This document shows, piece by piece, positions 16,467 to 25,719 of a stretch of 64,000 bases of DNA; the first letter of the stretch is position 1; each line of letters starts with the position of its first letter. The translations under genes and the position numbers were made by a program. Source of the stretch: Paenibacillus periandrae (GTDB lineage: Bacteria > Bacillota > Bacilli > Paenibacillales > NBRC-103111); contig NZ_JAJNMU010000007.1 in assembly GCF_022458865.1 (NCBI RefSeq), positions 186,001 through 250,000 on the forward strand, in the 5' to 3' direction. The notes under the pieces were generated by a model, which made no database searches, was not told the DNA's origin, and saw only the letters and a list, made by a program, of their open reading frames with translations.

Positions 16467-18443
16467 ATGCGTTTTCGTCAGGTACATTTGGATTTCCACA
16501 CCTCAGAGGCGATTCCCCATATCGGCAAGCAATTTTCCAAGCAGCAATTTCAGGACATGCTGACCCAAGGACATGTGGACTCCATTACAATTTTTTCCAA
16601 ATGTCATCATGGCTGGGCCTATCATCCTACTGAGGAGAATGAAAGGCACCCGCATCTGGATTTTGATCTGTTAGGCGCCATGATTGAAGCAGCCCATGAG
16701 ATTGATGTCAAAACCCCTATCTATGTTTCCGCAGGGCTGGATGAAAAACTGGCTCGACGCCATCCCGAATGGCTGATCCGCGATATTAACGACAACACCA
16801 ATTGGCTGGACGGCTTCATGAAGCCAGGCTACCACCAATTTTGTATGAATTCTCCTTATCTGGACGTACTCGTACGCCAAGTAGAGGAGGTTGTCCGCAA
16901 GTATGAGGGGGACGGCATCTTCCTCGATATTGTTGGCGTTCGTAAATGCTACTGTCACAACTGTGTTCGTACACTTCGTGATGAAGGACAGGATCCGCGC
17001 GACTCCGCCGCGGTCATCGCCTTAGGGGAGCGTGTCTATGCCAATTACACCCGACGCATTCGCGAAGCGATTGACGCCATCAAGCCAGGCTTGCCTGTTT
17101 TTCACAATGGAGGCCACATTCGTCGTGGACGCAGAGACTTGTCCGCCATGAACACCCATTTGGAGCTGGAATCATTGCCTACCGGAGGCTGGGGCTACGA
17201 TCATTTCCCGCTTTCCGCGCGTTATGCTCAAGGCCTTGGCATGGATTATCTCGGTATGACCGGAAAATTCCATACAACCTGGGGCGAGTTCGGCGGGTAT
17301 AAGCATCCCAACGCGCTTCGTTATGAAACCGCCCTTAGTATTGCCAATGGCGCACGCTGCTCCATCGGCGATCAGCTTCATCCGGAAGGCCTGATGGACC
17401 CGGCTACCTATGCTCTAATTGGCGCGGCATATCGTGAAATTGAGCACAAAGAAGCCTGGTGCAGCGATGTGCAGGCGATTGCCGATGTTGCCCTGCTGTC
17501 TGTTGAAGCTATCGGTGCTTCCAAGGAAGAAAAACGTGAGGATCGCTCAGGATCAGCAGATGCCGGGGCCATACGCATGCTGCTGGAAGGGAAAATTTTA
17601 TTTGATGTTGTCGATTTGGACAGTGATTATACACGCTATAAAGTACTGATTCTGCCAGACGACATCTTGGTCGGTTCCGAGCTGCAGACCAAGCTGAATG
17701 CCTACTTGGCGCAAGGCGGCAAAATTCTGGCAACCGGACGTTCTGGACTGAACGAGACTGGTGATGCATTTGCTATTGATCTGGGTGTTGTCTGGGAAGG
17801 ACCCCATTCGTATAAACCGGATTATTTCCGCCCAAGCTTTGAGCTGACTAACCTCTCGAATGCCGCTTTTATCTTCTACGCAGATGGACAACGCGTGAGC
17901 TTAACCGATGGGCAAGAGCTGGGCAGGCGGGAAAATCCTTATTTTAACCGCGAGGTGTTTACCTTCTGCTCCCATCAGCATACGCCAAGCGCCCAGCAGC
18001 ATGACGGCCCTGGCATGGTCGAGAGCAGAAACGGGATTTATTTGGCATGGAACGTATTCAGCGATTATGCTACCAAAGGCAGTCTCGCTTTGAAGGAATG
18101 CGTGCTTTTCGCGCTGAACCATCTGCTCCCGGATAAAACCTTGAGCACCAATCTTCCTGCGCAGGGGATCGTCACCTTGATGGAGCAGCCGGCCCAGCAT
18201 CGCTACATTAATCATATCCTGTACGCATCTCCCGTCAAGCGCGGCAATGGTATAGAGGTGATAGAGGACATTGTGCCTATATACGATACCCTGGTGACGC
18301 TGAAGCTGGATAAGCAAGCCAAGCAGGTTTACCTGGCACCGCAAATGGAGCCTCTTCCATTTGCGGTGAATGAAGCGGGGACTGATGTATCCTATACGGT
18401 GCCTAAGCTGGAATGCCATCAGATGGTTGTAATTGAAGTCTGA
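16467..18443 (+). CDS. GHL6-type glycoside hydrolase with GH42-like trimerisation domain
   Basis: 658 residues from MRFRQVHLDFHTSE; the ATG at 16467 has AAGGAGAG about 10 nt upstream. No signal peptide, so it is cytoplasmic. Residues 1-320 form a TIM barrel of the hypothetical glycosyl hydrolase 6 / alpha-fucosidase-like group (DSITIFSKCHHGWAYHP, GDGIFLDIVG with a candidate catalytic Asp, CHNC). The middle (about 370-560) resembles the beta-galactosidase trimerisation (GH42M) domain with YKVLILPDD and GGKILATGRSG. Expected role: trimming imported oligosaccharides. The substrate is unknown; an AraC gene is divergent. Confidence 0.75.
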   Translation: MRFRQVHLDFHTSEAIPHIGKQFSKQQFQDMLTQGHVDSITIFSKCHHGWAYHPTEENERHPHLDFDLLGAMIEAAHEIDVKTPIYVSAGLDEKLARRHPEWLIRDINDNTNWLDGFMKPGYHQFCMNSPYLDVLVRQVEEVVRKYEGDGIFLDIVGVRKCYCHNCVRTLRDEGQDPRDSAAVIALGERVYANYTRRIREAIDAIKPGLPVFHNGGHIRRGRRDLSAMNTHLELESLPTGGWGYDHFPLSARYAQGLGMDYLGMTGKFHTTWGEFGGYKHPNALRYETALSIANGARCSIGDQLHPEGLMDPATYALIGAAYREIEHKEAWCSDVQAIADVALLSVEAIGASKEEKREDRSGSADAGAIRMLLEGKILFDVVDLDSDYTRYKVLILPDDILVGSELQTKLNAYLAQGGKILATGRSGLNETGDAFAIDLGVVWEGPHSYKPDYFRPSFELTNLSNAAFIFYADGQRVSLTDGQELGRRENPYFNREVFTFCSHQHTPSAQQHDGPGMVESRNGIYLAWNVFSDYATKGSLALKECVLFALNHLLPDKTLSTNLPAQGIVTLMEQPAQHRYINHILYASPVKRGNGIEVIEDIVPIYDTLVTLKLDKQAKQVYLAPQMEPLPFAVNEAGTDVSYTVPKLECHQMVVIEV

Positions 18444-18524
18444 GTAATCCGGGAACGATATCGCATCAGATTTGCAATGCTAGCTGCCGGATTTGGTGAA
18501 ATTTAACACGATTTATTTTGAAGA

Positions 18525-18548
18525 AAGCTTGAGAAATCAGGCTTTTTT
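18525..18548 (+). terminator. Intrinsic terminator after the GHL6 gene
   Basis: AAGCTTGA (18525-18532) pairs with TCAGGCTT (18537-18544) around a GAAA tetraloop, followed by a run of six T. Confidence 0.85.
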
Positions 18549-18636
18549 CGTTATATATGCCCTGCAATTTCTAATCTGAACGAATGCTACTGTTGCTGTT
18601 TTCGCTTTTTCGGGTTATCCTAGTATTCCGATTCTA

Positions 18637-18939
18637 TTAACGCATTAACCCAATCGCATCCTTACCCTTCATCCCAGGCACAATGCCCAAACGTTCTGCC
18701 TCATAAGTGACGGATTCCAGCGGAGCCTCCAGCAGTTCCTCGACCGTCTTGACTCCCGTTGCTCTGGCTGCGAGAATGTGGCGATCTTTCAATCTTTCGT
18801 TCAGCAGTCCGACATCTAGGGCACCACACATAATGTATCCACGATCAGTTGTCACCACAATCAGCGTCGTTTTGGGCAGCTTAACCTCAATCGCCAAGGC
18901 TGTGAAACCATCTATTGCAACAGGATGCATCTGGATCAT
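18637..18939 (-). CDS. YunC-like DUF1805 protein
   Basis: 100 residues; start preceded by AAAGGAGGTGCGTAT. The DUF1805 pattern is visible: IEVKLPKTTLIVVTTDRGYIMCGALDVGLLN and ARATGVKTVEELL. Homologues such as Bacillus YunC are small conserved proteins of unknown biochemical function. It stands alone, with no co-directional partner. Confidence 0.85.
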   Translation of the reverse strand: MIQMHPVAIDGFTALAIEVKLPKTTLIVVTTDRGYIMCGALDVGLLNERLKDRHILAARATGVKTVEELLEAPLESVTYEAERLGIVPGMKGKDAIGLMR

Positions 18940-19117
18940 ATACGCACCTCCTTTTCTCAGACTTACCCTTCATTATATGAACAGGGCTGATGAAAGTTAT
19001 GGGCTAATCGGAAAAATAGAAAACGGTTTGGACATGAACTCGTAAAAGTATGGGCTACTTTTGTACTAGAAAAAGTGATATAGTTAAGTTAGGTATCGTT
19101 CAAATGGAGGAGTCCGC

Positions 19118-19663
19118 ATGGATATTAAGCAGAATCAAATAGACAAACGCAGATTTCTATTCAATGTAGATATCCTGATTGAAAGCGAATCCAATGGCCA
19201 TGCTCTGGAAAAGCTACTCCACTTGTTAAATACATCCGAAGTTCAAGATTATTTGGTCAAAGAGGGAATTCATTTAGGCAAAACCATTGAGGCTATCATG
19301 CGGGAGACCATCAGCAAACAACTAGCAGACACTCATTCCGGGGAAAAACCAGATATAACAACTACAACCAAACCTTTGGATAAAGCTGCAGACGCACCAA
19401 ACATGAAGAAGAAGGATAGCGCCAGTCCCATCAAGCCGGAGGATCCGCATCAACCCATCTGGGATCAATTCCAGAGCTTTAAGGAACGCAACTCCCTGGT
19501 TCGTCTTACTGTTGTCAAAGCCAAAGGCATCAAGCTGAGCCTGCCCTGTCGTATTCTAAATGTGGATGCGCCCGGAGGTATGGTCTCTGTATATCATGTT
19601 GACGAGAAGCAGGTTTATTTGTTCAAAATCAATGAAATTGACGATTTTGCAGTAAGCTCATGA
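19118..19663 (+). CDS. Conserved hypothetical protein
   Basis: 181 residues; good GGAGGAG site 7-8 nt before ATG. Not recognised. The N-terminal part (1-75) looks helical (HALEKLLHLLNTSEVQDYLVKEGIHLGKTIEAIM); the middle (80-125) is Lys/Asp/Pro-rich and probably disordered; the C-terminal part (130-181) is predicted beta-rich (LVRLTVVKAKGIKLSLPCRILNVD, SVYHVDEKQVYLFKINEIDDF), similar in feel to a small SH3-like barrel. No signal peptide. It is flanked by a terminator and convergent with the EAL gene. Confidence 0.6.
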   Translation: MDIKQNQIDKRRFLFNVDILIESESNGHALEKLLHLLNTSEVQDYLVKEGIHLGKTIEAIMRETISKQLADTHSGEKPDITTTTKPLDKAADAPNMKKKDSASPIKPEDPHQPIWDQFQSFKERNSLVRLTVVKAKGIKLSLPCRILNVDAPGGMVSVYHVDEKQVYLFKINEIDDFAVSS

Positions 19664-19668
19664 GAAAA

Positions 19669-19711
19669 GCCTTTAACGGGGATACGAATCTCCAACGTTA
19701 AAGGCTTTTTT
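19669..19711. terminator. Bidirectional terminator between convergent genes
   Basis: GCCTTTAACG (19669-19678) pairs with CGTTAAAGGC (19696-19705), followed by T6 on the plus strand and preceded by A4 that gives a short T-run on the minus strand. Confidence 0.85.
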
Positions 19712-21641
19712 ATTCACCTGACTCCTCATCCTGATGGGCTGCTACCTGCTGAAAACGCAGCATCAGCTCCTCCACCTTTACCGTGCTGACCGGAGGACTG
19801 AACCAATATCCCTGTATTTCATTGCAATGGTTGTTGCGCAGAAACACCAACTGATCCTCCGTTTCAACCCCTTCGGCGATAACCCTAAGGTTCATATGCC
19901 GCGTCATGGATATAATCGAAGCAACAATAGCTGCATCATTAGGATCGGTCATAATGTCACGTACAAAGGATTGGTCGATCTTCAGCTTATCGATCGGGAA
20001 TCTTTTCAAATACGATAATGAGCTATAGCCCGTACCAAAATCATCGATACTGATTTTCACACCCAAAGCCTTCAGCTCCAGCAACACATCAATCGCAAGC
20101 TCAACATCCATCGTACTGCTTTCGGTAATTTCCAGCTCCAAATACGATGCAGCCAAACCGGTCCGGCGTAAAACTTCCGATATTTGATCACGCAGGTTAT
20201 GCTGGAGAAACTGCCGGGTTGACAGATTCACAGATACAGGTACAAACGGAAATCCTTCGTCCTGCCACTGCTTATTTTGACGGCATGCCTCCTGTATGAC
20301 CCATTCACCTATGGGCACGATTAGCCCGCTCTCTTCGGCATAGGGAATAAACTCATTAGGGGGAACCAGCCCTCTGACAGGATGAAGCCAACGAATTAAA
20401 GCTTCAAAGCCGACAATATCACCCGTTTTAATATCCATTTGCGGTTGATAATACAGCATCAGCTCATTGTTACTTAATGCTCGCCGTAAATCATTTTCAA
20501 GGGTTAGCCGCTGTAACGAATCGGATTTCATTTCTGTATTAAAGATTTGATAGGTCTGCTTTCCCTTATTCTTGGCATCGGTTAAAGCAATATCCGCATA
20601 TTTGATCAAAGTTTCCGCTTCCAGCTCTTCGTCAGACAACAGGGCAATACCGATACTTGCCGTAATATGTAATTGGAAGGCATCTAACGTAAAGGGCTCC
20701 TCCAGAACTGCCATCACCTGCTCAACCAGCTCCGTCACCGAGTCAGCATCCGAACGTCCCGTGAAAAACAAGGCAAATTCATCACCCTGAGTTCGCGCCA
20801 AAAAGTCTTTGGGTGTAATACACCGACTGAACCTTTCCGCAAGCTGGAGCAGCAGCATATCCCCATAATCATGGCCAAAGCAAACGTTAACCACCTTAAA
20901 GCGGTCAATATCAATTAAACATACAGCCAGAAATCCATGATCCGGATACGTCCTGTAAATCACTTCATTCAATTGGTTGACAAAAAGGCTGCGATTCGGA
21001 AGTCCTGTCATATCGTCATAATAAGCCATATGGCGAATTCGTTCTTCTGTCCGCTTGTTGGCGGTAATATCCTGACCAATGACGATAATGCCAGTAATAT
21101 CCTGACCTTGCTTAATGGGAGCTGCCGTAGCATCCAGATCAACCCGATAGCCATACTTATGCTGTACAGCTGTTTTGAAAGTTTGCGGGGTGCCTTCACA
21201 AGCGTATTGAACAGCATCTAAAGAGTGTTGGACGGATTCCTCGGAGAGCAGTGATTGAAAGGAACGATTGTGGATATCATCTTTCAAATAACCCAAAATT
21301 TGTTCCGTATTCCCGTTTGCTTTCATGATCAAACCATGGCAGTCCATCAAAAATACAATGTTAGGATTGTGCTCGAACAACGATTCAAAAACGGATTGAT
21401 TATCCTTGAGCCAGCTTTCCATCGAATCATGCCTGGTACCACTACCGACCTGCTTGCTGCTGACCAACCAACCGGGACGATATATCAAAAGGCCAAGATA
21501 AACGAATGTAACTGCACTCAATCCCACAACAAAAGGGTAAGGGAACTGCAAAGCCACTGCCAAGGCATACAGAAAATTGGAAGCGAATATAACGTACAGC
21601 TTTGCAGGAACCGTATTGGAGTCGGCAGCCTTAATCATCAT
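19710..21641 (-). CDS. PAS-GGDEF-EAL membrane protein, probable c-di-GMP phosphodiesterase
   Basis: 643 residues. Two hydrophobic helices (about 13-55), a PAS domain (about 85-195, NIVFLMDCHGLIMKANG), GGDEF (about 215-375) and EAL (about 385-630). The GGDEF signature reads TQGDEF, so the first Gly is replaced by Gln and cyclase activity is doubtful. The EAL domain has its key motifs: GFEALIRWLHP, EITESSTMD, IDDFGTGYSSLSYLK, KIDQSFVRD and AEGVETEDQL. It therefore most likely degrades c-di-GMP, with the GGDEF domain as a possible GTP sensor. Ribosome site AGAGGGGG precedes the first of two ATGs. Confidence 0.9.
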   Translation of the reverse strand: MMIKAADSNTVPAKLYVIFASNFLYALAVALQFPYPFVVGLSAVTFVYLGLLIYRPGWLVSSKQVGSGTRHDSMESWLKDNQSVFESLFEHNPNIVFLMDCHGLIMKANGNTEQILGYLKDDIHNRSFQSLLSEESVQHSLDAVQYACEGTPQTFKTAVQHKYGYRVDLDATAAPIKQGQDITGIIVIGQDITANKRTEERIRHMAYYDDMTGLPNRSLFVNQLNEVIYRTYPDHGFLAVCLIDIDRFKVVNVCFGHDYGDMLLLQLAERFSRCITPKDFLARTQGDEFALFFTGRSDADSVTELVEQVMAVLEEPFTLDAFQLHITASIGIALLSDEELEAETLIKYADIALTDAKNKGKQTYQIFNTEMKSDSLQRLTLENDLRRALSNNELMLYYQPQMDIKTGDIVGFEALIRWLHPVRGLVPPNEFIPYAEESGLIVPIGEWVIQEACRQNKQWQDEGFPFVPVSVNLSTRQFLQHNLRDQISEVLRRTGLAASYLELEITESSTMDVELAIDVLLELKALGVKISIDDFGTGYSSLSYLKRFPIDKLKIDQSFVRDIMTDPNDAAIVASIISMTRHMNLRVIAEGVETEDQLVFLRNNHCNEIQGYWFSPPVSTVKVEELMLRFQQVAAHQDEESGE

Positions 21642-21685
21642 AGACCCCCTCTGCAGATAATTACAGATAGTACCCCAAGCTCAGC

Positions 21686-22066
21686 CTATTTCTTGATGCT
21701 TTTTCTTGCTGCGATAATGAACAACAACCATCCCAATAAAAAAGCTACGCCGCCGAACGGCGTAATGATTCCAAGCATCGTAACTCCTGTCATGCTGAGT
21801 ACGTACAGACTTCCCGAAAACAATATAATTCCGATCAGCATCGACCAGCCTGCCTTATTCAGACTGCTGTTATTCGGAATGTAGGCCGATGCGAATCCGA
21901 TTAGGATTAATCCAAGCCCATGGTACATCTGATACTGGACACCGGTCTGAAAATTAGCAAGCATGTTAGGAGGTAATGCATCCTTCAGTGAATGTGCACC
22001 AAAAGCACCAAATAAAACAGACAACAAGGCGCAAATACAGCCAATAATCACAAAACGAGCATTCAT
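21686..22066 (-). CDS. YwdK-like DUF423 membrane protein
   Basis: 126 residues from MNARFVIIG, with GGAGG 8 nt upstream. Four transmembrane helices; the DUF423 signature LFGAFGAHSLKDALPP and FQTGVQYQMYHGLGLI are visible. Function in this family is unknown. It lies 44 bp upstream of the EAL gene on the same strand. Confidence 0.88.
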   Translation of the reverse strand: MNARFVIIGCICALLSVLFGAFGAHSLKDALPPNMLANFQTGVQYQMYHGLGLILIGFASAYIPNNSSLNKAGWSMLIGIILFSGSLYVLSMTGVTMLGIITPFGGVAFLLGWLLFIIAARKSIKK

Positions 22067-22093
22067 TCCATAAGCCTCCACGTAATAATAGAT

Positions 22094-22393
22094 TTACACC
22101 TCGCCAACATCATGCTGGCCAATAATTAATGTTCTTGGTTCGAGATATACGCGAGTTGTGGCAGGTTGAGTAATCAAATCAATTTCAATATCGACGATGC
22201 GAATGCGTTGTTTCTTACCCTCTCTTCTATCATAGACAACATCAAACTGTCTTAATCCCAATTCATTGGTAATCACGGAAGAGCCTACAGCAAGCGCAGA
22301 CAGCTCAAAATCACCATGGTCAAATAATACCTCTGCCATAATTTCGTCGCTCATATCAACAATTTTTACAGACTGACTGATTGAATATTTCAC
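22094..22393 (-). CDS. Small conserved hypothetical protein
   Basis: 99 residues, start after a GGGGGAGT-type site. Not recognised. The sequence is acidic and beta-rich (DMSDEIMAEVLFDHGDFELSALAVG, RIRIVDIEIDLITQPATTRVYLEPRTLIIG), with no signal peptide or membrane segment. It is 27 bp upstream of the DUF423 gene and probably co-transcribed with it. Confidence 0.6.
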   Translation of the reverse strand: MKYSISQSVKIVDMSDEIMAEVLFDHGDFELSALAVGSSVITNELGLRQFDVVYDRREGKKQRIRIVDIEIDLITQPATTRVYLEPRTLIIGQHDVGEV

Positions 22394-22510
22394 TCAAACT
22401 CCCCCTTAGGCTCTGCTGATGCTTCAAAAATGTGAATTCGACATAATCCTCCTTAATTCCTGCTTATTCCAAAAAATTGTAGGACCATGTCCTATTCGCA
22501 GTAATATCAC

Positions 22511-22540
22511 TTGTATAAAAGATAAAACCTGAGATATAAT
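22511..22540 (+). promoter_or_regulatory. Candidate promoter of ylmA
   Basis: A perfect TATAAT at 22535-22540 with a weak TTGTAT -35 at 22511-22516 (18-bp spacer), about 40 bp before the ylmA start. Confidence 0.45.
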
Positions 22541-22578
22541 TTTTCGAATAACGGTTATGTGGGAGGGTCTTTCAGCTT

Positions 22579-23358
22579 ATGAACAGGATTATTGAAATGA
22601 ACGAGGTTAGCTATCGAAAAGATCAAAAGACGGTGCTTCATCATATCAATTGGCAGGTCAATCAAGGCGAGAATTGGGCGATTCTTGGTTTGAACGGCTC
22701 TGGTAAAACTACGCTGCTTAATCTGTTAAATGGCTACATGTGGCCTACCTCGGGAAGTATTCAAGTATTAGGGCATCAATTTGGCGATGTGGATGTCCGC
22801 GAGCTGCGCAAAACGATAGGCTGGGTAAGCTCTTCCTTGCAAGAGAAGCTGTATGGTTCGGATCGTACGCAATATGTTGTAATTAGCGGTAAGTACGCCT
22901 CCATCGGTTTATATGAAAATCCGACTGAGGAGGATTATGAAAAGGCCTTAGACTTGATGAAGCGGTTGGGCTGCAGCCATCTGGTAGACCGGACTTATCA
23001 AACCTGCTCGCAAGGTGAAAAGCAAAAGCTGCTCATAGCCAGGGCATTAATGGCCACGCCGGCTTTATTGATTTTGGACGAGGCATGCAACGGACTGGAC
23101 TTCATATCAAGAGAGATGCTGCTTAATAGCATCACAGAGCTGGCTGCGCAGCCTGATGCCCCTCATCTCCTCTATGTCACCCATCATACGGAAGAAATAC
23201 TGCCTCTTTTCAGTCATAGCTTGTTAATCCGCCGTGGAGAAGCTTTTATGCAGGGCAAAACTCGCGATGTGGTAACTGGTGCGAATCTATCTACTTTTTT
23301 TGAAACGCCTGTTGATGTACGCTGGCATCAGGATCGGCCTTGGCTGTCGGTTACTTAA
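22579..23358 (+). CDS. ylmA: YlmA-like ABC ATP-binding protein
   Basis: 259 residues. Walker A GLNGSGKTT (about 38-46), Q-loop near WVSSSLQ, signature CSQGEKQK in place of LSGGQ, Walker B LLILDEACNGLD and an H-loop in YVTHHTEE. No membrane-domain gene is adjacent, as for Bacillus ylmA. The partner permease and substrate are unknown; some relatives act in translation-related or molybdate-like uptake contexts, but nothing here decides it. Confidence 0.8.
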   Translation: MNRIIEMNEVSYRKDQKTVLHHINWQVNQGENWAILGLNGSGKTTLLNLLNGYMWPTSGSIQVLGHQFGDVDVRELRKTIGWVSSSLQEKLYGSDRTQYVVISGKYASIGLYENPTEEDYEKALDLMKRLGCSHLVDRTYQTCSQGEKQKLLIARALMATPALLILDEACNGLDFISREMLLNSITELAAQPDAPHLLYVTHHTEEILPLFSHSLLIRRGEAFMQGKTRDVVTGANLSTFFETPVDVRWHQDRPWLSVT

Positions 23359-23469
23359 CCTAATATGACTCGGGTACCCTTCTCACAGAGCCAAATGAAC
23401 TATTTAGCTCAGGTTTGTGCTATTATAGTAAGTATAACAGCTACTAAACTGGAAGTAAGGGGGAGTCTG

Positions 23470-23946
23470 ATGAGCACAATTTCCGACAACAGCAAGGATA
23501 CAGCCATAGAGCCGACAACCGTATCGTCCCTATGGAAGTCTTTAATGGAATTAAATCGTCAAGTTAAGCAAATGATTCAGCTTATGAGCATAGAGAGCGG
23601 TATTTCGTATTCCTCCGTCTGCCTTATTTTCAAACTGGAGCATGTTCCATCACTTAAAATGAACGATATTGCCGGTTTTTTGTCTATTACCGTAGGCGCA
23701 GCTACCAGTTTGGTCGACAAGCTCGAATCACAAGGCTGGATTGAGCGTATTCGTTCCGTGGAGGATCGGCGTATTATTAATGTGCGTCTGACTGAACAAG
23801 GCATCCGTCAGCTGACAGAAATCAGAGAGCAGTTCACAGCTCGGGGTGAGCATATTTTCACTGCCATTCCACAGGAGCAGCTCGCAGCCATGGAAAAAGA
23901 GCTTGGCAAAATCAATTCGATCATGAATCATTACAATCAAATATAA
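23470..23946 (+). CDS. MarR-family transcriptional regulator
   Basis: 158 residues from MSTISDNS, chosen because GGGGGAG lies about 7 nt upstream; the longer open frame has no site. The winged HTH is clear: MNDIAGFLSITVGAATSLVDKLESQGWIERIRSVEDRRIINVRLTEQG, including the DRR wing. It may regulate ylmA or itself; the region before it has the AT-rich TATTATAGTAAGTATAA that could hold its promoter and operator. Confidence 0.88.
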   Translation: MSTISDNSKDTAIEPTTVSSLWKSLMELNRQVKQMIQLMSIESGISYSSVCLIFKLEHVPSLKMNDIAGFLSITVGAATSLVDKLESQGWIERIRSVEDRRIINVRLTEQGIRQLTEIREQFTARGEHIFTAIPQEQLAAMEKELGKINSIMNHYNQI

Positions 23947-23965
23947 CGCGAATTGCAAACGGACA

Positions 23966-24005
23966 AAATAACCCTCCCACTAATCATGACGTTGAAGGGT
24001 TATTT
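23966..24005. terminator. Bidirectional terminator between MarR and DinB-like genes
   Basis: AAATAACCCT (23966-23975) pairs with AGGGTTATTT (23996-24005) across a 20-nt loop; short A/T tracts lie on each side between convergent genes. Confidence 0.7.
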
Positions 24006-24035
24006 CGCTATAGCTGCTAAAATCCTCGGTATGGG

Positions 24036-24518
24036 CTATTGTACAGACCACGCTGCTTTGTTTCGATTAATTTGTCTTACATGTATATTCACATGGTTAA
24101 TGAAGCCCTGAAACAAATCCGAGATCGTAATTTCCTTTTCTCCGTTCAATCCTTTTTTACTCCAGTCTTCCTCTGTCAATCGCTCATAAAACAACGCATT
24201 ATAATGTAAAATTGCCTGAAAAGCGCTTAATATGTCTGCGATGGAGGTTTCATTGGCTCTGGAATCGGCCACCCAAGCATCCTGATCATAGAGCAGAAAC
24301 AGTGGCAGCTGCGCGGAGCCTTCGGCCACGATCTTGCGTATGCGTATGGAATGCACCAGACTCGCGTCCACGAGATGAGCCGCTACCTCCTTGATGCTCC
24401 ACTTGTCCGCTGCCGGCTTCCACTCCAGCTGACCTTCAGACAAGCCCTCAATCGTTTGTTGAATCAAGGCAGAGGTTGCCCGGAAATCATGAATAGAACG
24501 TATTGTGATCTCGCTCAT
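24036..24518 (-). CDS. DinB/YfiT-like metal-dependent four-helix protein
   Basis: 160 residues from MSEITIRSIHDF, 2 bp after the stop of the CoA-transferase gene. DinB fold with the three-His pattern: W-S-I-K-E-V-A-A-H-L, and NHVNIHVRQINR near the C-terminus. Some DinB proteins are thiol-dependent transferases (bacillithiol/mycothiol). As the last gene of an operon with a cysteine-dioxygenase-like cupin and flavin monooxygenases, a thiol-transferase role is an attractive but unproven inference. Confidence 0.8.
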   Translation of the reverse strand: MSEITIRSIHDFRATSALIQQTIEGLSEGQLEWKPAADKWSIKEVAAHLVDASLVHSIRIRKIVAEGSAQLPLFLLYDQDAWVADSRANETSIADILSAFQAILHYNALFYERLTEEDWSKKGLNGEKEITISDLFQGFINHVNIHVRQINRNKAAWSVQ

Positions 24519-24520
24519 CG

Positions 24521-25690
24521 TTATACTCCCCACTCCTCGAATAATTGGTCATTATGCTCTCCCTTAAGAGGAGGCTTGCGGTAAACCTGAAATTGATAGC
24601 CAGACAGCTTAACGGGATAGCCCACCGTCTTGGTCGTTGTGTTATTGGGCAGCTGAAGCTCATGCAGCAGACCCGAATCGGCAACTGCCTTGTCGTTCAA
24701 GATGTCGGCAAAATTATTGATTGGAGCGCACGGTACGCCTCTGCGGTCAAACTCGACCAGCCACGCTTCTGCCGTTCGGGTACTGAAAACCGGCTGTAGG
24801 ATGGCAGCAAGCTCCTTTTGATTACGTGCCCGCAGGGCTTGACTGATGAACCTCGGGTCATCGGCGAGCGCCGACAAAGCTGTCGCTTCACACACCTCCC
24901 GCCACAGCTTATCATTGCCGGCAGCAATGACAAAAGGCTTGTCGCTGCCTTGATAGCCTTGATAAGGTGCGTTGCGGGGATGGGCGCTGCCCAGACGTAT
25001 GGGCGCTACCTGATTGCCATAATATTCGCTCGTCTGCAAAGCAGATATGCCGAGCACGCTTGCCAGCATCGAGCAATCGATGTAGGCGCCCTGCCCGCTC
25101 CGCTCCGCCTGCAGGATCGCGGCGACAACCGAATAGGCGCCGTACAAGCCAGCGGCAAAATCAGCTACGGGTACGCCGCATTTTACCGGCTCCCCATGCT
25201 CCTCTCCCGTCACACTCATCAGGCCGCTGATCGCCTGGATCGTCACATCGAAAGCACCCTTTTGCGAGTAAGCACCTTCCTGTCCGTAGCCCGAGATCGA
25301 ACAGTACACCAGCTTCGGATTGGACTGTGACAAGGAACTGTAATCCAGTCCAAATTTGCCCAATACGCCAGGTCGGAAATTTTCAACGATCACGTCCGCT
25401 TTGGCGCACAGCTTTCGAAGATTTGACAGCTGCTCTGGCGATTTAAAATCGATCACGATACTACGTTTATTGCGATTCAGAGAGCTAAAATTGGAGCTGT
25501 AGGCTTCACCCTCGTCATTTTCAAAAAAAGGCGGCCATTCCCTCATACTGTCTCCGATATCCGGCCGTTCCACTTTGACTACGTCCGCGCCCATATCGGC
25601 AAATAACATTCCGGCAAAAGGCCCTGCCGCAATCTGCCCGAATTCCAATACTTTAATGCCCGAAAGAGGTCCTTTCGTTAGCTGCGGCAT
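24521..25690 (-). CDS. CaiB/BaiF (family III) CoA-transferase
   Basis: 389 residues from MPQLTKGPLSG; the in-frame GTG three codons earlier overlaps the ribosome site AAAGGGGTGA. Family III features: VLEFGQIAAGPFAGMLFADMGADVVKVE, RNKRSIVIDFKS, VENFRPGVLGKFGL and the catalytic Asp in GAFDVTIQAISGLMSVTG near residue 170. It transfers CoA between carboxylic acids. It is in one operon with a second, unrelated CoA-transferase pair (26333-27918), which suggests two activation steps or acids. Confidence 0.9.
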   Translation of the reverse strand: MPQLTKGPLSGIKVLEFGQIAAGPFAGMLFADMGADVVKVERPDIGDSMREWPPFFENDEGEAYSSNFSSLNRNKRSIVIDFKSPEQLSNLRKLCAKADVIVENFRPGVLGKFGLDYSSLSQSNPKLVYCSISGYGQEGAYSQKGAFDVTIQAISGLMSVTGEEHGEPVKCGVPVADFAAGLYGAYSVVAAILQAERSGQGAYIDCSMLASVLGISALQTSEYYGNQVAPIRLGSAHPRNAPYQGYQGSDKPFVIAAGNDKLWREVCEATALSALADDPRFISQALRARNQKELAAILQPVFSTRTAEAWLVEFDRRGVPCAPINNFADILNDKAVADSGLLHELQLPNNTTTKTVGYPVKLSGYQFQVYRKPPLKGEHNDQLFEEWGV

Positions 25691-25719
25691 GTAGGTCACC
25701 CCTTTGTCGAATTTAGCTT

